Shown here: positions 14,926-21,299 of the stretch, piece by piece | Layout of the letters: each line of letters opens with the position of its first letter | Position numbering within the stretch: the first letter of the stretch is position 1 | Assembly (NCBI GenBank): GCA_012513875.1 | Contig: JAAZBI010000009.1 | Coordinates: 1-21,299 of the forward strand | DNA length: 21,299 nt | Reading direction: 5' to 3' | From: Mollicutes bacterium | GTDB lineage: Bacteria > Bacillota_I > Bacilli_A > RF39 > UBA660 | Translations under genes and position numbers: made by a program | Notes under the pieces: model-generated | The model's database searches: none | Told to the model about the DNA's origin: nothing | What the model saw: only the letters and a program-made list of their open reading frames with translations

Positions 14926-16134
14926 ATTTAATTTTTCAATCTTCTCATAAATTTCTGCTAAAGATTGTTCATATTTGCTAGTTAGTTTAGGAGTATAATA
15001 TTTTTTATCTATTAAATTATTGGGTAAATATTGTTGTTTAACATAAGAACCCTTGTAATCGTGTGGATATTTATAAATTTTTGAACTTATTTTAATTGTA
15101 TTAGGAATCGGATCGATGTTTCCACTTTCTAAATCAGCATAAGCTTTATTTAGAGCTAAATAAGCGCTATTTGATTTAGGAGATAATGCTAATTCTGTAA
15201 CTGTTACAGCAAGAGGAATTCTTGCTTCTGGTAATCCTACTCTTTCGCAAGCATTAATACAGGCATCTACTTTTGGTCCCATTCCTGGATTAGCTAACCC
15301 GATATCTTCATAGGCTATAACGGTCATTCTTCGATAAATACTATCTAAATCTTCTACTAATAATAATCTAGCTAAATAGTGAAGAGATGCATTTACATCA
15401 GAACCTCTAATTGATTTTTGAAAAGCGCTCAATAAATCATAATGATTAGTTTCATTGTTATCATAAAGAAAGATAGGTTTACTATTTATTGATTGAATAA
15501 TATCGATCGTTATTTTTTTATTTTTTGAAGAAAAATAAGCTATTTCTAATAAGTTATAAGCATTTCTTAAATCTCCTGAAGATAATTCAGCAATATATTC
15601 AATAGTTTTATCATCAATTTTTATATTTTTTAATGATTTATGTTTAATAGCTTGATTTAAACCTAGAATAATATGATCCTTAGTTAAAGGTTTTAATTCA
15701 AAAATTTGACATCTACTTCTAATGGCGGGATTAATTTTATGATATGGATTAGCAGTTGTTAACCCAATTAAAGTTATTAATCCTGATTCTAAAACTGGTA
15801 ATAGTATATCTTGTTTATCTTTATTTAAACGATGAATCTCATCCATAATTAAAATCAACCCATGATAAAGTTTGGCTTCTTCAATAACAATATCAATATC
15901 TTTTTTGTTATTGATTGTCGCATTTAAAAACCTATATTTTAAATTCATTGTATTTGCAACAGCTGCAGCAATACTTGTTTTTCCAATTCCTGGTCCTCCA
16001 TATAAAATCATTGAAAACATTCTTTTATTTTCAATAAAATTACGAATTGGTCCATTTTCTCCTACTAAATGATCTTGACCAATTATTTCATTTATATTAG
16101 TTGGACGCATCAAAATTGCTAAAGGTTCATTCAT
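14914..16134 (-). CDS. rarA: Replication-associated recombination protein RarA (MgsA), AAA+ ATPase
   Basis: A 406-residue clamp-loader-like AAA+ ATPase that acts at stalled replication forks; the family is a tetramer that interacts with SSB. Walker A GPGIGKT is at about residues 47-53, Walker B LILIMDEIHR near 93-102, a sensor region with TTANP near 130, and an arginine-finger region SRCQIFEL. The C-terminal half is the MgsA_C tetramerisation region, with ARLLLVEDLDSIYRR and YEDIGLANP. Length is near that of Bacillus RarA (about 420). The longest frame begins at GTG 16143, but that GTG is part of the SD AAGGAAGTG, so ATG 16134, six bases further, is used here. It is the only minus-strand gene, and its promoter faces the divergent gene at 16256. 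Confidence 0.95.
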   Translation of the reverse strand: MNEPLAILMRPTNINEIIGQDHLVGENGPIRNFIENKRMFSMILYGGPGIGKTSIAAAVANTMNLKYRFLNATINNKKDIDIVIEEAKLYHGLILIMDEIHRLNKDKQDILLPVLESGLITLIGLTTANPYHKINPAIRSRCQIFELKPLTKDHIILGLNQAIKHKSLKNIKIDDKTIEYIAELSSGDLRNAYNLLEIAYFSSKNKKITIDIIQSINSKPIFLYDNNETNHYDLLSAFQKSIRGSDVNASLHYLARLLLVEDLDSIYRRMTVIAYEDIGLANPGMGPKVDACINACERVGLPEARIPLAVTVTELALSPKSNSAYLALNKAYADLESGNIDPIPNTIKISSKIYKYPHDYKGSYVKQQYLPNNLIDKKYYTPKLTSKYEQSLAEIYEKIEKLNKKD

Positions 16135-16140
16135 AAAGAG

Positions 16141-16149
16141 CACTTCCTT
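16141..16149 (-). promoter_or_regulatory. SD that fixes the rarA start
   Basis: Read on the minus strand it is AAGGAAGTG, six bases before ATG 16134. The upstream GTG 16143 is within it. Confidence 0.75.
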
Positions 16150-16192
16150 TTAGTAGTTTTTTTCATAATATATCTAATGTTTATATGTCTTT

Positions 16193-16201
16193 ATTATAGC
16201 A
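16193..16201 (-). promoter_or_regulatory. Extended -10 promoter for rarA
   Basis: On the minus strand it reads TGC-TATAAT, a consensus -10 with TG extension. The -35 (TATTTA at 17 bases) is weak. The leader would be about 50 bases. Confidence 0.6.
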
Positions 16202-16229
16202 TACTTGCAACTATTTAAATAGTATGCTA
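16197..16229 (+). repeat. Nested dyad in the divergent rarA / 16256 promoter
   Basis: TAGCATACT (16197-16205) and AGTATGCTA (16221-16229) are a perfect nine-base inverted repeat, and between them ACTATTTAAATAGT (16210-16223) is a perfect 14-base palindrome that overlaps the right arm. The outer arms contain the TGCTA of both divergent extended -10 elements. Confidence 0.85.
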
Positions 16230-16233
16230 AATT
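16205..16233 (+). promoter_or_regulatory. Promoter for the 164-residue gene
   Basis: TTGCAA (16205-16210), a 17-base spacer ending TGC, then TAAATT (16228-16233), an extended -10. The predicted start is only a few bases before the GGAGG SD (16243-16247). Confidence 0.5.
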
Positions 16234-16255
16234 ATCTTTATGGGAGGTTTTAAAA

Positions 16256-16750
16256 GTGTCAAAGAACATAGAACTTTTAAAAGCAATAATCAAATGTGCA
16301 AGTATTAATTTTGATTATATTGTTTTAGGAGATAGAGAATTAGCAGAAGGAGTTTCTAAATTAAAATCAGAATTAAATAGAAATAATATAATTGGTGTTT
16401 TAGATTCAAGAAAAAGTTTGTTAAATTCTGGTTTTAATGGAAAATATATTAGCTTTTATCAAGAACTAAAAGATTTAATCGCTAATCCTTCAGCATTTAG
16501 CAATAAAAGATTAGGATATTTAGTTAAGTATTCTAGACAATATTTACCACAAATCGATCCAAATTATATTGCTCATAATAATGATGATCTTGAAGAAAAA
16601 ATAGAATTAATCCAAATAAATGTCGCTAACAGTCAAGAGCTACATACTTTTTTTGAAAATGAAGTATTACTTACGGAAATAATTGAAGATATTGGTTCTC
16701 CAATGTTTTTAGAAAAACCTGGTCACGTTAAAACTCTTAATATAAGGTAA
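16256..16750 (+). CDS. Unrecognised 164-residue soluble protein
   Basis: I do not recognise this family. The start is GTG, eight bases after GGAGG. The chain has no membrane segment or signal peptide and looks like a small helical/mixed cytosolic protein. It opens MSKNIELLKAIIKCASINFD, then has IVLGDRELAEGV and IIGVLDSRKSLL, a hydrophobic-basic middle (RLGYLVKYSRQYLPQID) and a Glu-rich helix near 113-145. It has its own promoter, divergent from rarA across a dyad, and its own terminator that overlaps its last codons, so it is a single-gene unit. A link to rarA by shared control is inference. No cysteine cluster, P-loop or other catalytic motif is apparent; there is one Cys near residue 14. 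Confidence 0.75.
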   Translation: MSKNIELLKAIIKCASINFDYIVLGDRELAEGVSKLKSELNRNNIIGVLDSRKSLLNSGFNGKYISFYQELKDLIANPSAFSNKRLGYLVKYSRQYLPQIDPNYIAHNNDDLEEKIELIQINVANSQELHTFFENEVLLTEIIEDIGSPMFLEKPGHVKTLNIR

Positions 16751-16764
16751 TTAAGAGTTTTTTT
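16730..16764 (+). terminator. Intrinsic terminator overlapping the 164-residue gene end
   Basis: AAAACTCTTAAT and ATTAAGAGTTTT form a twelve-base stem around an eight-base loop, followed by T's. The last codons and the stop (16748-16750) are part of it. Confidence 0.88.
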
Positions 16765-16785
16765 ATAGTAAAATCTTTTAAATAA

Positions 16786-16794
16786 TGTTAAAAT
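16786..16794 (+). promoter_or_regulatory. Extended -10 promoter candidate for cysS
   Basis: TGT-TAAAAT, 31 bases before ATG 16826, with no good -35. The sequence around it resembles the lysS and Abi_2 gene promoters (ATGTTA core). Confidence 0.45.
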
Positions 16795-16812
16795 AGTAAT
16801 AGATTTTATGAC

Positions 16813-16817
16813 GGAGG
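16813..16817 (+). promoter_or_regulatory. SD that fixes the cysS start
   Basis: GGAGG is eight bases before ATG 16826. The longer frame from ATG 16808 would contain this SD as its own codons 2-4. Confidence 0.85.
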
Positions 16818-16825
16818 AAACAAGG

Positions 16826-18208
16826 ATGAAAATATATAATACATTAAGTAAAAAAATAGAAAACTTTGTACCTAAAGATAAAAATAATGTAAAAATGTAT
16901 ACTTGTGGTCCAACTGTTTATGACTACGCTCATATAGGTAATTTAAGAACTTATATTTTCGAAGACGTTTTTGAAAAAACTTTAATCTATTTAGGATATA
17001 AAGTTAATCGAGTAATGAATATTACTGATGTTGGTCATTTGACTTCAGATGCTGACACTGGTGAAGACAAAATGGAAAAAGGAGCTATTAGAGAAAACAA
17101 AAGTGTTTTAGAAATAGCTGAAAAATATACTGAATCTTTTTTTGAAGATTTAAAAAAATTAAACATTAAAAAACCTAATATAGTGTCTAAAGCTTCTGAT
17201 AATATTGATCAATACATTAAAATTATTGAAAAATTAATAGTTGATGATTATGCTTATATTTCTAATGGTAATATTTATTTTGATATCAGTAAAGCTTCTA
17301 ATTATTATCAATTATCTAATCAAAAAGATTTGATGGTTGGAGCTCGTGATGATGTTGAAGAGGACAAAAACAAAAGAAATCCTTTTGATTTTGTTTTATG
17401 GTTTACTTCTTCAAAATTCGATAACCATTCATTAAAGTGGGATTCTCCTTGGGGAGAAGGATATCCTGGTTGGCATATTGAATGTTCAGGAATCTGTTTA
17501 AAACATTTTGGAGAATATGTTGATGTTCATTGTGGAGCGGTAGATAATGTTTTTCCTCATCATTCTAATGAAATAGCTCAAAGTGAAGCTTATTTAGGAC
17601 ATCAATGGTGTAATTATTGGGTACATGGAGAGTTTTTAACTGATAAAAGTGGTAAAATGAGTAAATCTAAAGGAGAGTTTTTAACTTTAAATTTATTGAT
17701 TAGTAAAGGATTTAATCCTTTAGCGTATCGTTATTTTTGTTTAGGGTCTCATTATCGAAAACAATTAGAATTTACATATGAATCTTTAGAAACAGCTCAA
17801 AAGGCTTATTTAAAATTATTACAAAAAGTTAAAAATCTTTCTGAAGTTGGAAATGTAGATAGAGAAGCATTTGATTTATATAAAGATAAATTTAAATCAG
17901 CTTTAAGAGATGATTTAAACACATCTAATGCTTTAACTGTTTTGTATGAAGTTTTAAACGAAAAAAAACTTTCTGATAAAACAAAAAAATCTTTAATTTT
18001 AGATTTTGATCAAGTTTTATCATTAAATTTAAATCAAAATAACGATTTGGAAATTAATTCTGAAATCAAAGAATTGATCGAATTAAGAGAAACTTATAAG
18101 AATAATAAACAATATGACAAAGCAGACAAAATAAGAGAAACTTTATTGTTAAAAAATATTGTTATTAAAGATACAAAAGATGGGCCAATTATTGAAAATA
18201 AGGAGTGA
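16826..18208 (+). CDS. cysS: Cysteinyl-tRNA synthetase
   Basis: A 460-residue class I aminoacyl-tRNA synthetase that charges tRNA-Cys, of standard length. The HIGH-type motif is HIGN at about 36-39, within CGPTVYDYAHIGN, whose Cys27 is a zinc ligand. WHIECSGIC and HHSNEIAQSEA supply the remaining zinc-site residues. KMSKS is at about 277-281. The C-terminal helical and anticodon-binding part ends in the usual KADKIRETLLLKNIVIKDTKDG. ATG 16826 is chosen over 16808 because of the SD. The gene is preceded by an extended -10 and no T-box. The stop TGA (18206-18208) lies within the SD of the next gene, so cysS and the YugP-like gene are coupled. Confidence 0.97.
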   Translation: MKIYNTLSKKIENFVPKDKNNVKMYTCGPTVYDYAHIGNLRTYIFEDVFEKTLIYLGYKVNRVMNITDVGHLTSDADTGEDKMEKGAIRENKSVLEIAEKYTESFFEDLKKLNIKKPNIVSKASDNIDQYIKIIEKLIVDDYAYISNGNIYFDISKASNYYQLSNQKDLMVGARDDVEEDKNKRNPFDFVLWFTSSKFDNHSLKWDSPWGEGYPGWHIECSGICLKHFGEYVDVHCGAVDNVFPHHSNEIAQSEAYLGHQWCNYWVHGEFLTDKSGKMSKSKGEFLTLNLLISKGFNPLAYRYFCLGSHYRKQLEFTYESLETAQKAYLKLLQKVKNLSEVGNVDREAFDLYKDKFKSALRDDLNTSNALTVLYEVLNEKKLSDKTKKSLILDFDQVLSLNLNQNNDLEINSEIKELIELRETYKNNKQYDKADKIRETLLLKNIVIKDTKDGPIIENKE

Positions 18209-18209
18209 T
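18200..18209 (+). promoter_or_regulatory. SD that fixes the YugP-like start
   Basis: AAGGAGTGAT, close to the full anti-SD complement, four bases before TTG 18214 (nine bases from its GGAG core). GTG 18205, the longest possible start, is inside this SD, and the cysS TGA is as well. Confidence 0.8.
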
Positions 18210-18213
18210 TGAC

Positions 18214-18879
18214 TTGGAATATTTATTATATATATTAGCTTTTATATTAATTATTGGTTCACAAATTTTTGTGAAAGCAAGTTATCAAAAATATAAAAAA
18301 ATAACTAATTATAAAAAAACTACAGGTTTAGAAATTGCAACTAAGTTTTTAGAAGTTAACAATATAAAAAACATTAAAATATTACCAACTAATGGAACTT
18401 TATCAGATCATTATGATCCGACTAATCAAACAGTTAATTTGTCTAAAGAAATATATGAAGGGACTAGTATAGCTTCTATTGCAGTAGCAACTCATGAGTG
18501 TGGACATGTTTTACAACATACTCAAAATCAATTTTTATTAAAGTTAAGAAGTTTGTTGGTACCAATTGTTAATTTTTCTACTAAAATAGGATATATTGTT
18601 CTTTTAATAGGTTTGTTTGCATCAATCTTTAATGTTTTAATTATTGGTTTGATTTTAATTGGAACAAGTTTATTATTTCAACTAATAACTTTGCCAATTG
18701 AATTCGATGCTTCAAAAAAGGCAATTAAATTTTTAGAAGAATATTATTTTGTAGACACAGCAGAAAAGAAACAAACAAAAAAGATGTTGTTTGCAGCAGG
18801 TATGACTTATGTAGCGTCTGTTGCAGCTAGCGCATTGGAAATTTTAAGATTATTTTTAATGTTTAATAGGAGGAGATAA
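18214..18879 (+). CDS. YugP-like membrane zinc metallopeptidase (Zn_peptidase_2)
   Basis: A 221-residue protein from TTG 18214. An N-terminal hydrophobic helix (about 2-20) is followed by a soluble part with the zinc motif HECGH at 94-98 (His94, Glu95, His98) in VATHECGHVLQHT, then two or three membrane helices, and EFDAS at 163-167, the likely third metal ligand region. This is the order of Bacillus YugP and the Zn_peptidase_2 family. The substrate is unknown; members are membrane proteases presumed to act in envelope quality control. The start is an uncommon TTG, supported by an almost perfect SD. The gene begins 5 bases after the cysS stop and 2 bases before the AI-2E gene, so the three are probably one transcript. 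Confidence 0.88.
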   Translation: MEYLLYILAFILIIGSQIFVKASYQKYKKITNYKKTTGLEIATKFLEVNNIKNIKILPTNGTLSDHYDPTNQTVNLSKEIYEGTSIASIAVATHECGHVLQHTQNQFLLKLRSLLVPIVNFSTKIGYIVLLIGLFASIFNVLIIGLILIGTSLLFQLITLPIEFDASKKAIKFLEEYYFVDTAEKKQTKKMLFAAGMTYVASVAASALEILRLFLMFNRRR

Positions 18880-18881
18880 AA

Positions 18882-20027
18882 ATGAAATTATTTAGAAAAG
18901 ACAAAATTGCATACGAAGAAGTTAATGAGGTTGTTTTATTAACTAAGAAGATTTTAAAGGTGTTATTAGTTTTATTGTTTGTTGTAGGAATATACGCTAT
19001 AACATTAATTTTAAATGCTTGGAAAGTTTTTGATTTTATTATTTTATTGTTACAAATTCTATCACCGTTTTTTATAGGTATTTTCCTAGCATGGTTATTA
19101 AATCCTTTAGTTAAATTTTTCCAAAAAAAGGGATTAAACAGAATATTAAGTACGATTATCGTTTATGCCGCCTTTTTAGTTTTTACTTATTTATTAATTG
19201 TTGGAATGTTACCTTTATTACTAGATCAATTGAATGATTTTGTTAATATTTTACCAGCTATTTTTAAAGAAGCTATAAATTGGGTTAATGATTTTATTGA
19301 TAGATTTAAAAATATTGAATTTATTAATATAGAAAACTTTAAAAACGATGTTGTCTTATCAGGAACAAATTTTATTGAATCTTTAACAGTAGAATTACCT
19401 AAAAACATTTTAACTTTTTTAGGAGATGCTTTTTCTGCAATAGGAACATTAATAATTGGTATTATTGTTGGTTTTTATATGTTGTTTGATTTTGATAGTG
19501 TTGAAAAAACTTTATTAAATTTCTTACCTAAGAGAATGAGAAAAGATGCATATACACTTTATAAAGAAACTAATAATTCTTTATTAGGCTATGTAAAAGG
19601 TACTTTAGCAACTTCTTTATTAATCTTTGTTTTAAGCTCAATCATCTTTATGATTATTGGTTTAAAAGCACCTTTATTATTAGGTATGATATGTGCTATT
19701 ACTAATATTATCCCTTATTTAGGCCCATATATTGGAGCGGCTCCAGCTATTTTAGTAGGATTTACTCAAGGTGTTGGTGTTGGAATTGCAACGACAATTA
19801 GTATTCTCATTGTTCAATTTATTGAAGGAAGTTTTATTCATCCTTTAGTTATGAGTAAGACTATGAAATTACATCCGGTTACTATATTAATTGGTTTATT
19901 AGTTTTTGGATATTTCTTTGGAATAATAGGAATGATTATAGCAGCACCTTTAATGGCTATAATTAAAGTTATCGCTAATTTTATTGATAAAAAATATAAT
20001 TTAATGAGTTATAGTAAAGAAGAGTAG
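18882..20027 (+). CDS. AI-2E family membrane transporter
   Basis: A 381-residue polytopic membrane protein of the AI-2E (PF01594-type) family. The signature region near 180-350 includes GFYMLFDFDSVEKTLLNFLP, NSLLGYVKGT, ITNIIPYLGPYIGAAPAIL, VQFIEGSFIHPLVMSKTMKL and a final FGIIGMIIAAPLMAIIKVI. About eight hydrophobic segments are visible. The family name comes from autoinducer-2 export (TqsA), but many members act in ion or metabolite export, such as Na+/H+ exchange, so the substrate is open. SD GGAGGAG overlaps the stop of the YugP-like gene. A dNMP kinase-like gene follows 7 bases later. Confidence 0.9.
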   Translation: MKLFRKDKIAYEEVNEVVLLTKKILKVLLVLLFVVGIYAITLILNAWKVFDFIILLLQILSPFFIGIFLAWLLNPLVKFFQKKGLNRILSTIIVYAAFLVFTYLLIVGMLPLLLDQLNDFVNILPAIFKEAINWVNDFIDRFKNIEFINIENFKNDVVLSGTNFIESLTVELPKNILTFLGDAFSAIGTLIIGIIVGFYMLFDFDSVEKTLLNFLPKRMRKDAYTLYKETNNSLLGYVKGTLATSLLIFVLSSIIFMIIGLKAPLLLGMICAITNIIPYLGPYIGAAPAILVGFTQGVGVGIATTISILIVQFIEGSFIHPLVMSKTMKLHPVTILIGLLVFGYFFGIIGMIIAAPLMAIIKVIANFIDKKYNLMSYSKEE

Positions 20028-20034
20028 GTGAAAC

Positions 20035-20586
20035 ATGGAAATTTTTGATCATAAACCACAAATTATTTTAATTTCAGGTAAAGCACGTCATGGAAAAACT
20101 ACCTCTGCTTTAATAATGAAAGAAATTTATGAAAGTCTAAATAAAAAAGTTATAATAACTAGATATAGTACGTATATCAAACATTATGCCAAAGAATTTT
20201 TTGGTTGGGATGGTAGAGAAGAAACAAAACCTAGAGAATTATTACAAAAATTAGGCACCGATGTTATTCGCAAAATGTTAGGTAAAGATGATTTTTTTGT
20301 TAAAAGAATGGTTGAAGATATAGAAATTATGAAATATTTTTTTGATGTTATCATTATTGATGATGTTCGTTTTCCTATCGAAATCGAATTGTTAAAAACT
20401 GTTTATCCTGAAGTTAAAACTATTAGAATTAATCGTCTTAATTTTGTTTCTGATTTAACACAAGAACAACAAAAACATATTACTGAAACATCATTAGACG
20501 AGTATAAAGATTTTAATCAATATCTTCTTAATGACAGCAATCTTGAAGGTTTAAAAGAAAAGTTGAATAAATTAATAAGGGGGTAA
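20035..20586 (+). CDS. P-loop nucleotide kinase, dNMP kinase-like
   Basis: A 183-residue soluble P-loop protein. Walker A is GKARHGKT at residues 15-22. A later segment reads VIIIDDVRFPIEIE, a Walker B-like strand ending in acidic residues. The region HITETSLDEYKDF followed by NDSNLEGLKEKL near the C-terminus resembles the 'H.SE.SLD..' and 'ND....L' pattern of phage and bacterial deoxynucleoside monophosphate kinases. Such enzymes phosphorylate dNMP to dNDP with ATP. The assignment is motif-based and the exact substrate is unknown. It lies between an AI-2E gene and alaS, with an AGGTGAA SD and 4 bases to the alaS start, so it is probably part of the same operon. Confidence 0.7.
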   Translation: MEIFDHKPQIILISGKARHGKTTSALIMKEIYESLNKKVIITRYSTYIKHYAKEFFGWDGREETKPRELLQKLGTDVIRKMLGKDDFFVKRMVEDIEIMKYFFDVIIIDDVRFPIEIELLKTVYPEVKTIRINRLNFVSDLTQEQQKHITETSLDEYKDFNQYLLNDSNLEGLKEKLNKLIRG

Positions 20587-20590
20587 AATA

Positions 20591-21299
20591 ATGAAAAAAA
20601 TTAATAGTCAAGAATTTAGAAATATGTATTTAAATTTTTATGAAAAATATAATCACAAAATTATTTCTGAAGCATCTTTGATCCCAGAAAATGATGCGAC
20701 AGTATTATTTACAACTGCTGGTATGCAACCATTAACTCCTTATTTTTTAGGAGAAGAACATCCTCAAGGGAAAAGATTAACTAATGTACAAAGATGTATT
20801 AGAACAGTTGATATTGAGGAAGTAGGAGACACTAGTCATTTAACTTGTTTTGCTATGTTAGGTTGCTGGTCTCTAGGTGATTATTGGAAAAAAGAAGCCA
20901 TAAAAATGAGTTATGAGTTTTTAACAAGTAAAGATTATCTAAATATTCCTCAAGAAAAGCTTTTTGTAACTGTTTTTGCTGGCGATCAAGAAATCCCTGA
21001 AGATAAAGAAGCATATGATGCTTGGATAGAAGTAGGAATTGAACCTAATCATATATATAAATTACCGAGAAAAAATAATTTTTGGATGTTAGGGACTGGA
21101 GTTGGTCCTTGTGGACCAGATTCCGAAATGTTTTATGACACCGGAAAAGAACCTTGTTCCGAAAATTGTAGTCCAGCATGCGATTGTGGCAAATACATGG
21201 AAATAGGTAATAATGTTTTTATGCAGTATAATCATACTCAAACAGGAGAATATGAAAAACTAACAAAAAAATGTATTGACCAAGGAATGGGCTTTGAAA
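20591..21299 (+). CDS. alaS: Alanyl-tRNA synthetase (variant form), 5' part only
   Basis: The open frame runs off the window end; 236 codons are visible. The class II catalytic core of AlaRS is clear: LIPENDATVLFTTAGM near 31-46, FAMLGCWSLGDYWKKEAI near 93-110, GPCGPDSEMFYDTG near 178-191 and EIGNNVFMQYN near 208-218. Compared with the common bacterial form, the segment after 'YFLGEEHPQGKRL' reads NVQRCIRTVDIEEVGD instead of 'QKCVRAGGKHNDLENVG', and a short cysteine-rich insert (Cys at about 195, 199, 203, 205) sits before the EIGNN block. This matches a divergent AlaRS subtype also seen in some candidate-phyla genomes, in my recollection. The ATG has a GGGGG-type SD overlapping the previous stop region. 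Editing and C-Ala domains cannot be checked here. Confidence 0.9.
   Translation, partial: MKKINSQEFRNMYLNFYEKYNHKIISEASLIPENDATVLFTTAGMQPLTPYFLGEEHPQGKRLTNVQRCIRTVDIEEVGDTSHLTCFAMLGCWSLGDYWKKEAIKMSYEFLTSKDYLNIPQEKLFVTVFAGDQEIPEDKEAYDAWIEVGIEPNHIYKLPRKNNFWMLGTGVGPCGPDSEMFYDTGKEPCSENCSPACDCGKYMEIGNNVFMQYNHTQTGEYEKLTKKCIDQGMGFE

Noticed and set aside
1..21299. Mycoplasma-type genetic code (TGA = Trp), suggested by the high AT content.
   Set aside because: All tryptophans are TGG, no gene contains an internal TGA, and TGA closes the HtrA-like gene and cysS. In a code-4 genome this AT-rich, TGA would dominate.

Overview
The window is very AT-rich bacterial chromosome with tightly packed genes. 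Almost every gene has a strong AGGAGG/AGGTGA-type Shine-Dalgarno (SD). The standard bacterial code (table 11) applies: tryptophan is always TGG, no gene has an internal TGA, and TGA is used as a stop at least twice (14731-14733, 18206-18208). The gene set is that of a low-GC Firmicutes/Bacilli relative with a reduced genome: a YyzM-type protein near ychF, the c-di-AMP cyclase pair cdaA-cdaR, rarA, YugP-type peptidase, YbbR and DUF1450 proteins. uppP implies peptidoglycan, so this is not a classical wall-less Mycoplasma. An uncultured gut or environmental Bacilli lineage (RF39, Erysipelotrichales or Izemoplasma-like) is a reasonable guess but is not proven here.

Layout. (1) 1-5749 is a same-strand run with small gaps or overlaps: 3' end of a DUF951 gene, an AbgT-family transporter, ychF, uppP, a small DUF1450 protein, pta and dusB. 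(2) 5786-8713 is lysS plus an IT-superfamily-like membrane transporter, ending in a clear terminator. (3) 8735-9431 is a free-standing unit for a membrane-anchored protein with a 69-bp in-frame tandem repeat. (4) 9453-11671 is cdaA-cdaR, without the usual glmM. (5) 11694-12683 is rplM-rpsI, with a promoter, a candidate leader hairpin and a terminator. (6) 12697-14733 pairs an Abi_2/HEPN-type protein with a membrane-anchored HtrA-like serine protease. (7) 14730-14925 is tRNA-Gly(GCC) with its own promoter and terminator. (8) rarA runs on the minus strand and is divergent from an unrecognised 164-residue gene; a nested dyad lies between them. (9) 16786 to the end holds cysS, a YugP-type zinc peptidase, an AI-2E family membrane protein, a dNMP kinase-like P-loop protein and the 5' part of a variant alaS.

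Most of the content is housekeeping: translation (lysS, cysS, alaS, rplM, rpsI, dusB, ychF, tRNA-Gly), cell envelope and osmotic signalling (uppP, cdaA-cdaR), acetate/acetyl-CoA metabolism (pta) and DNA repair (rarA). No mobile element, CRISPR array or prophage is visible. Parts most worth a second look are the Abi_2/HEPN-HtrA pair, the symmetric divergent promoter at 16193-16233 with its orphan gene, the repeat protein at 8784-9407, and the variant AlaRS with a cysteine cluster. Five starts were moved from the longest open frame to codons with a properly spaced SD (dusB, HtrA-like, rarA, cysS, YugP-like). No stretch over 300 bases lacks a gene.
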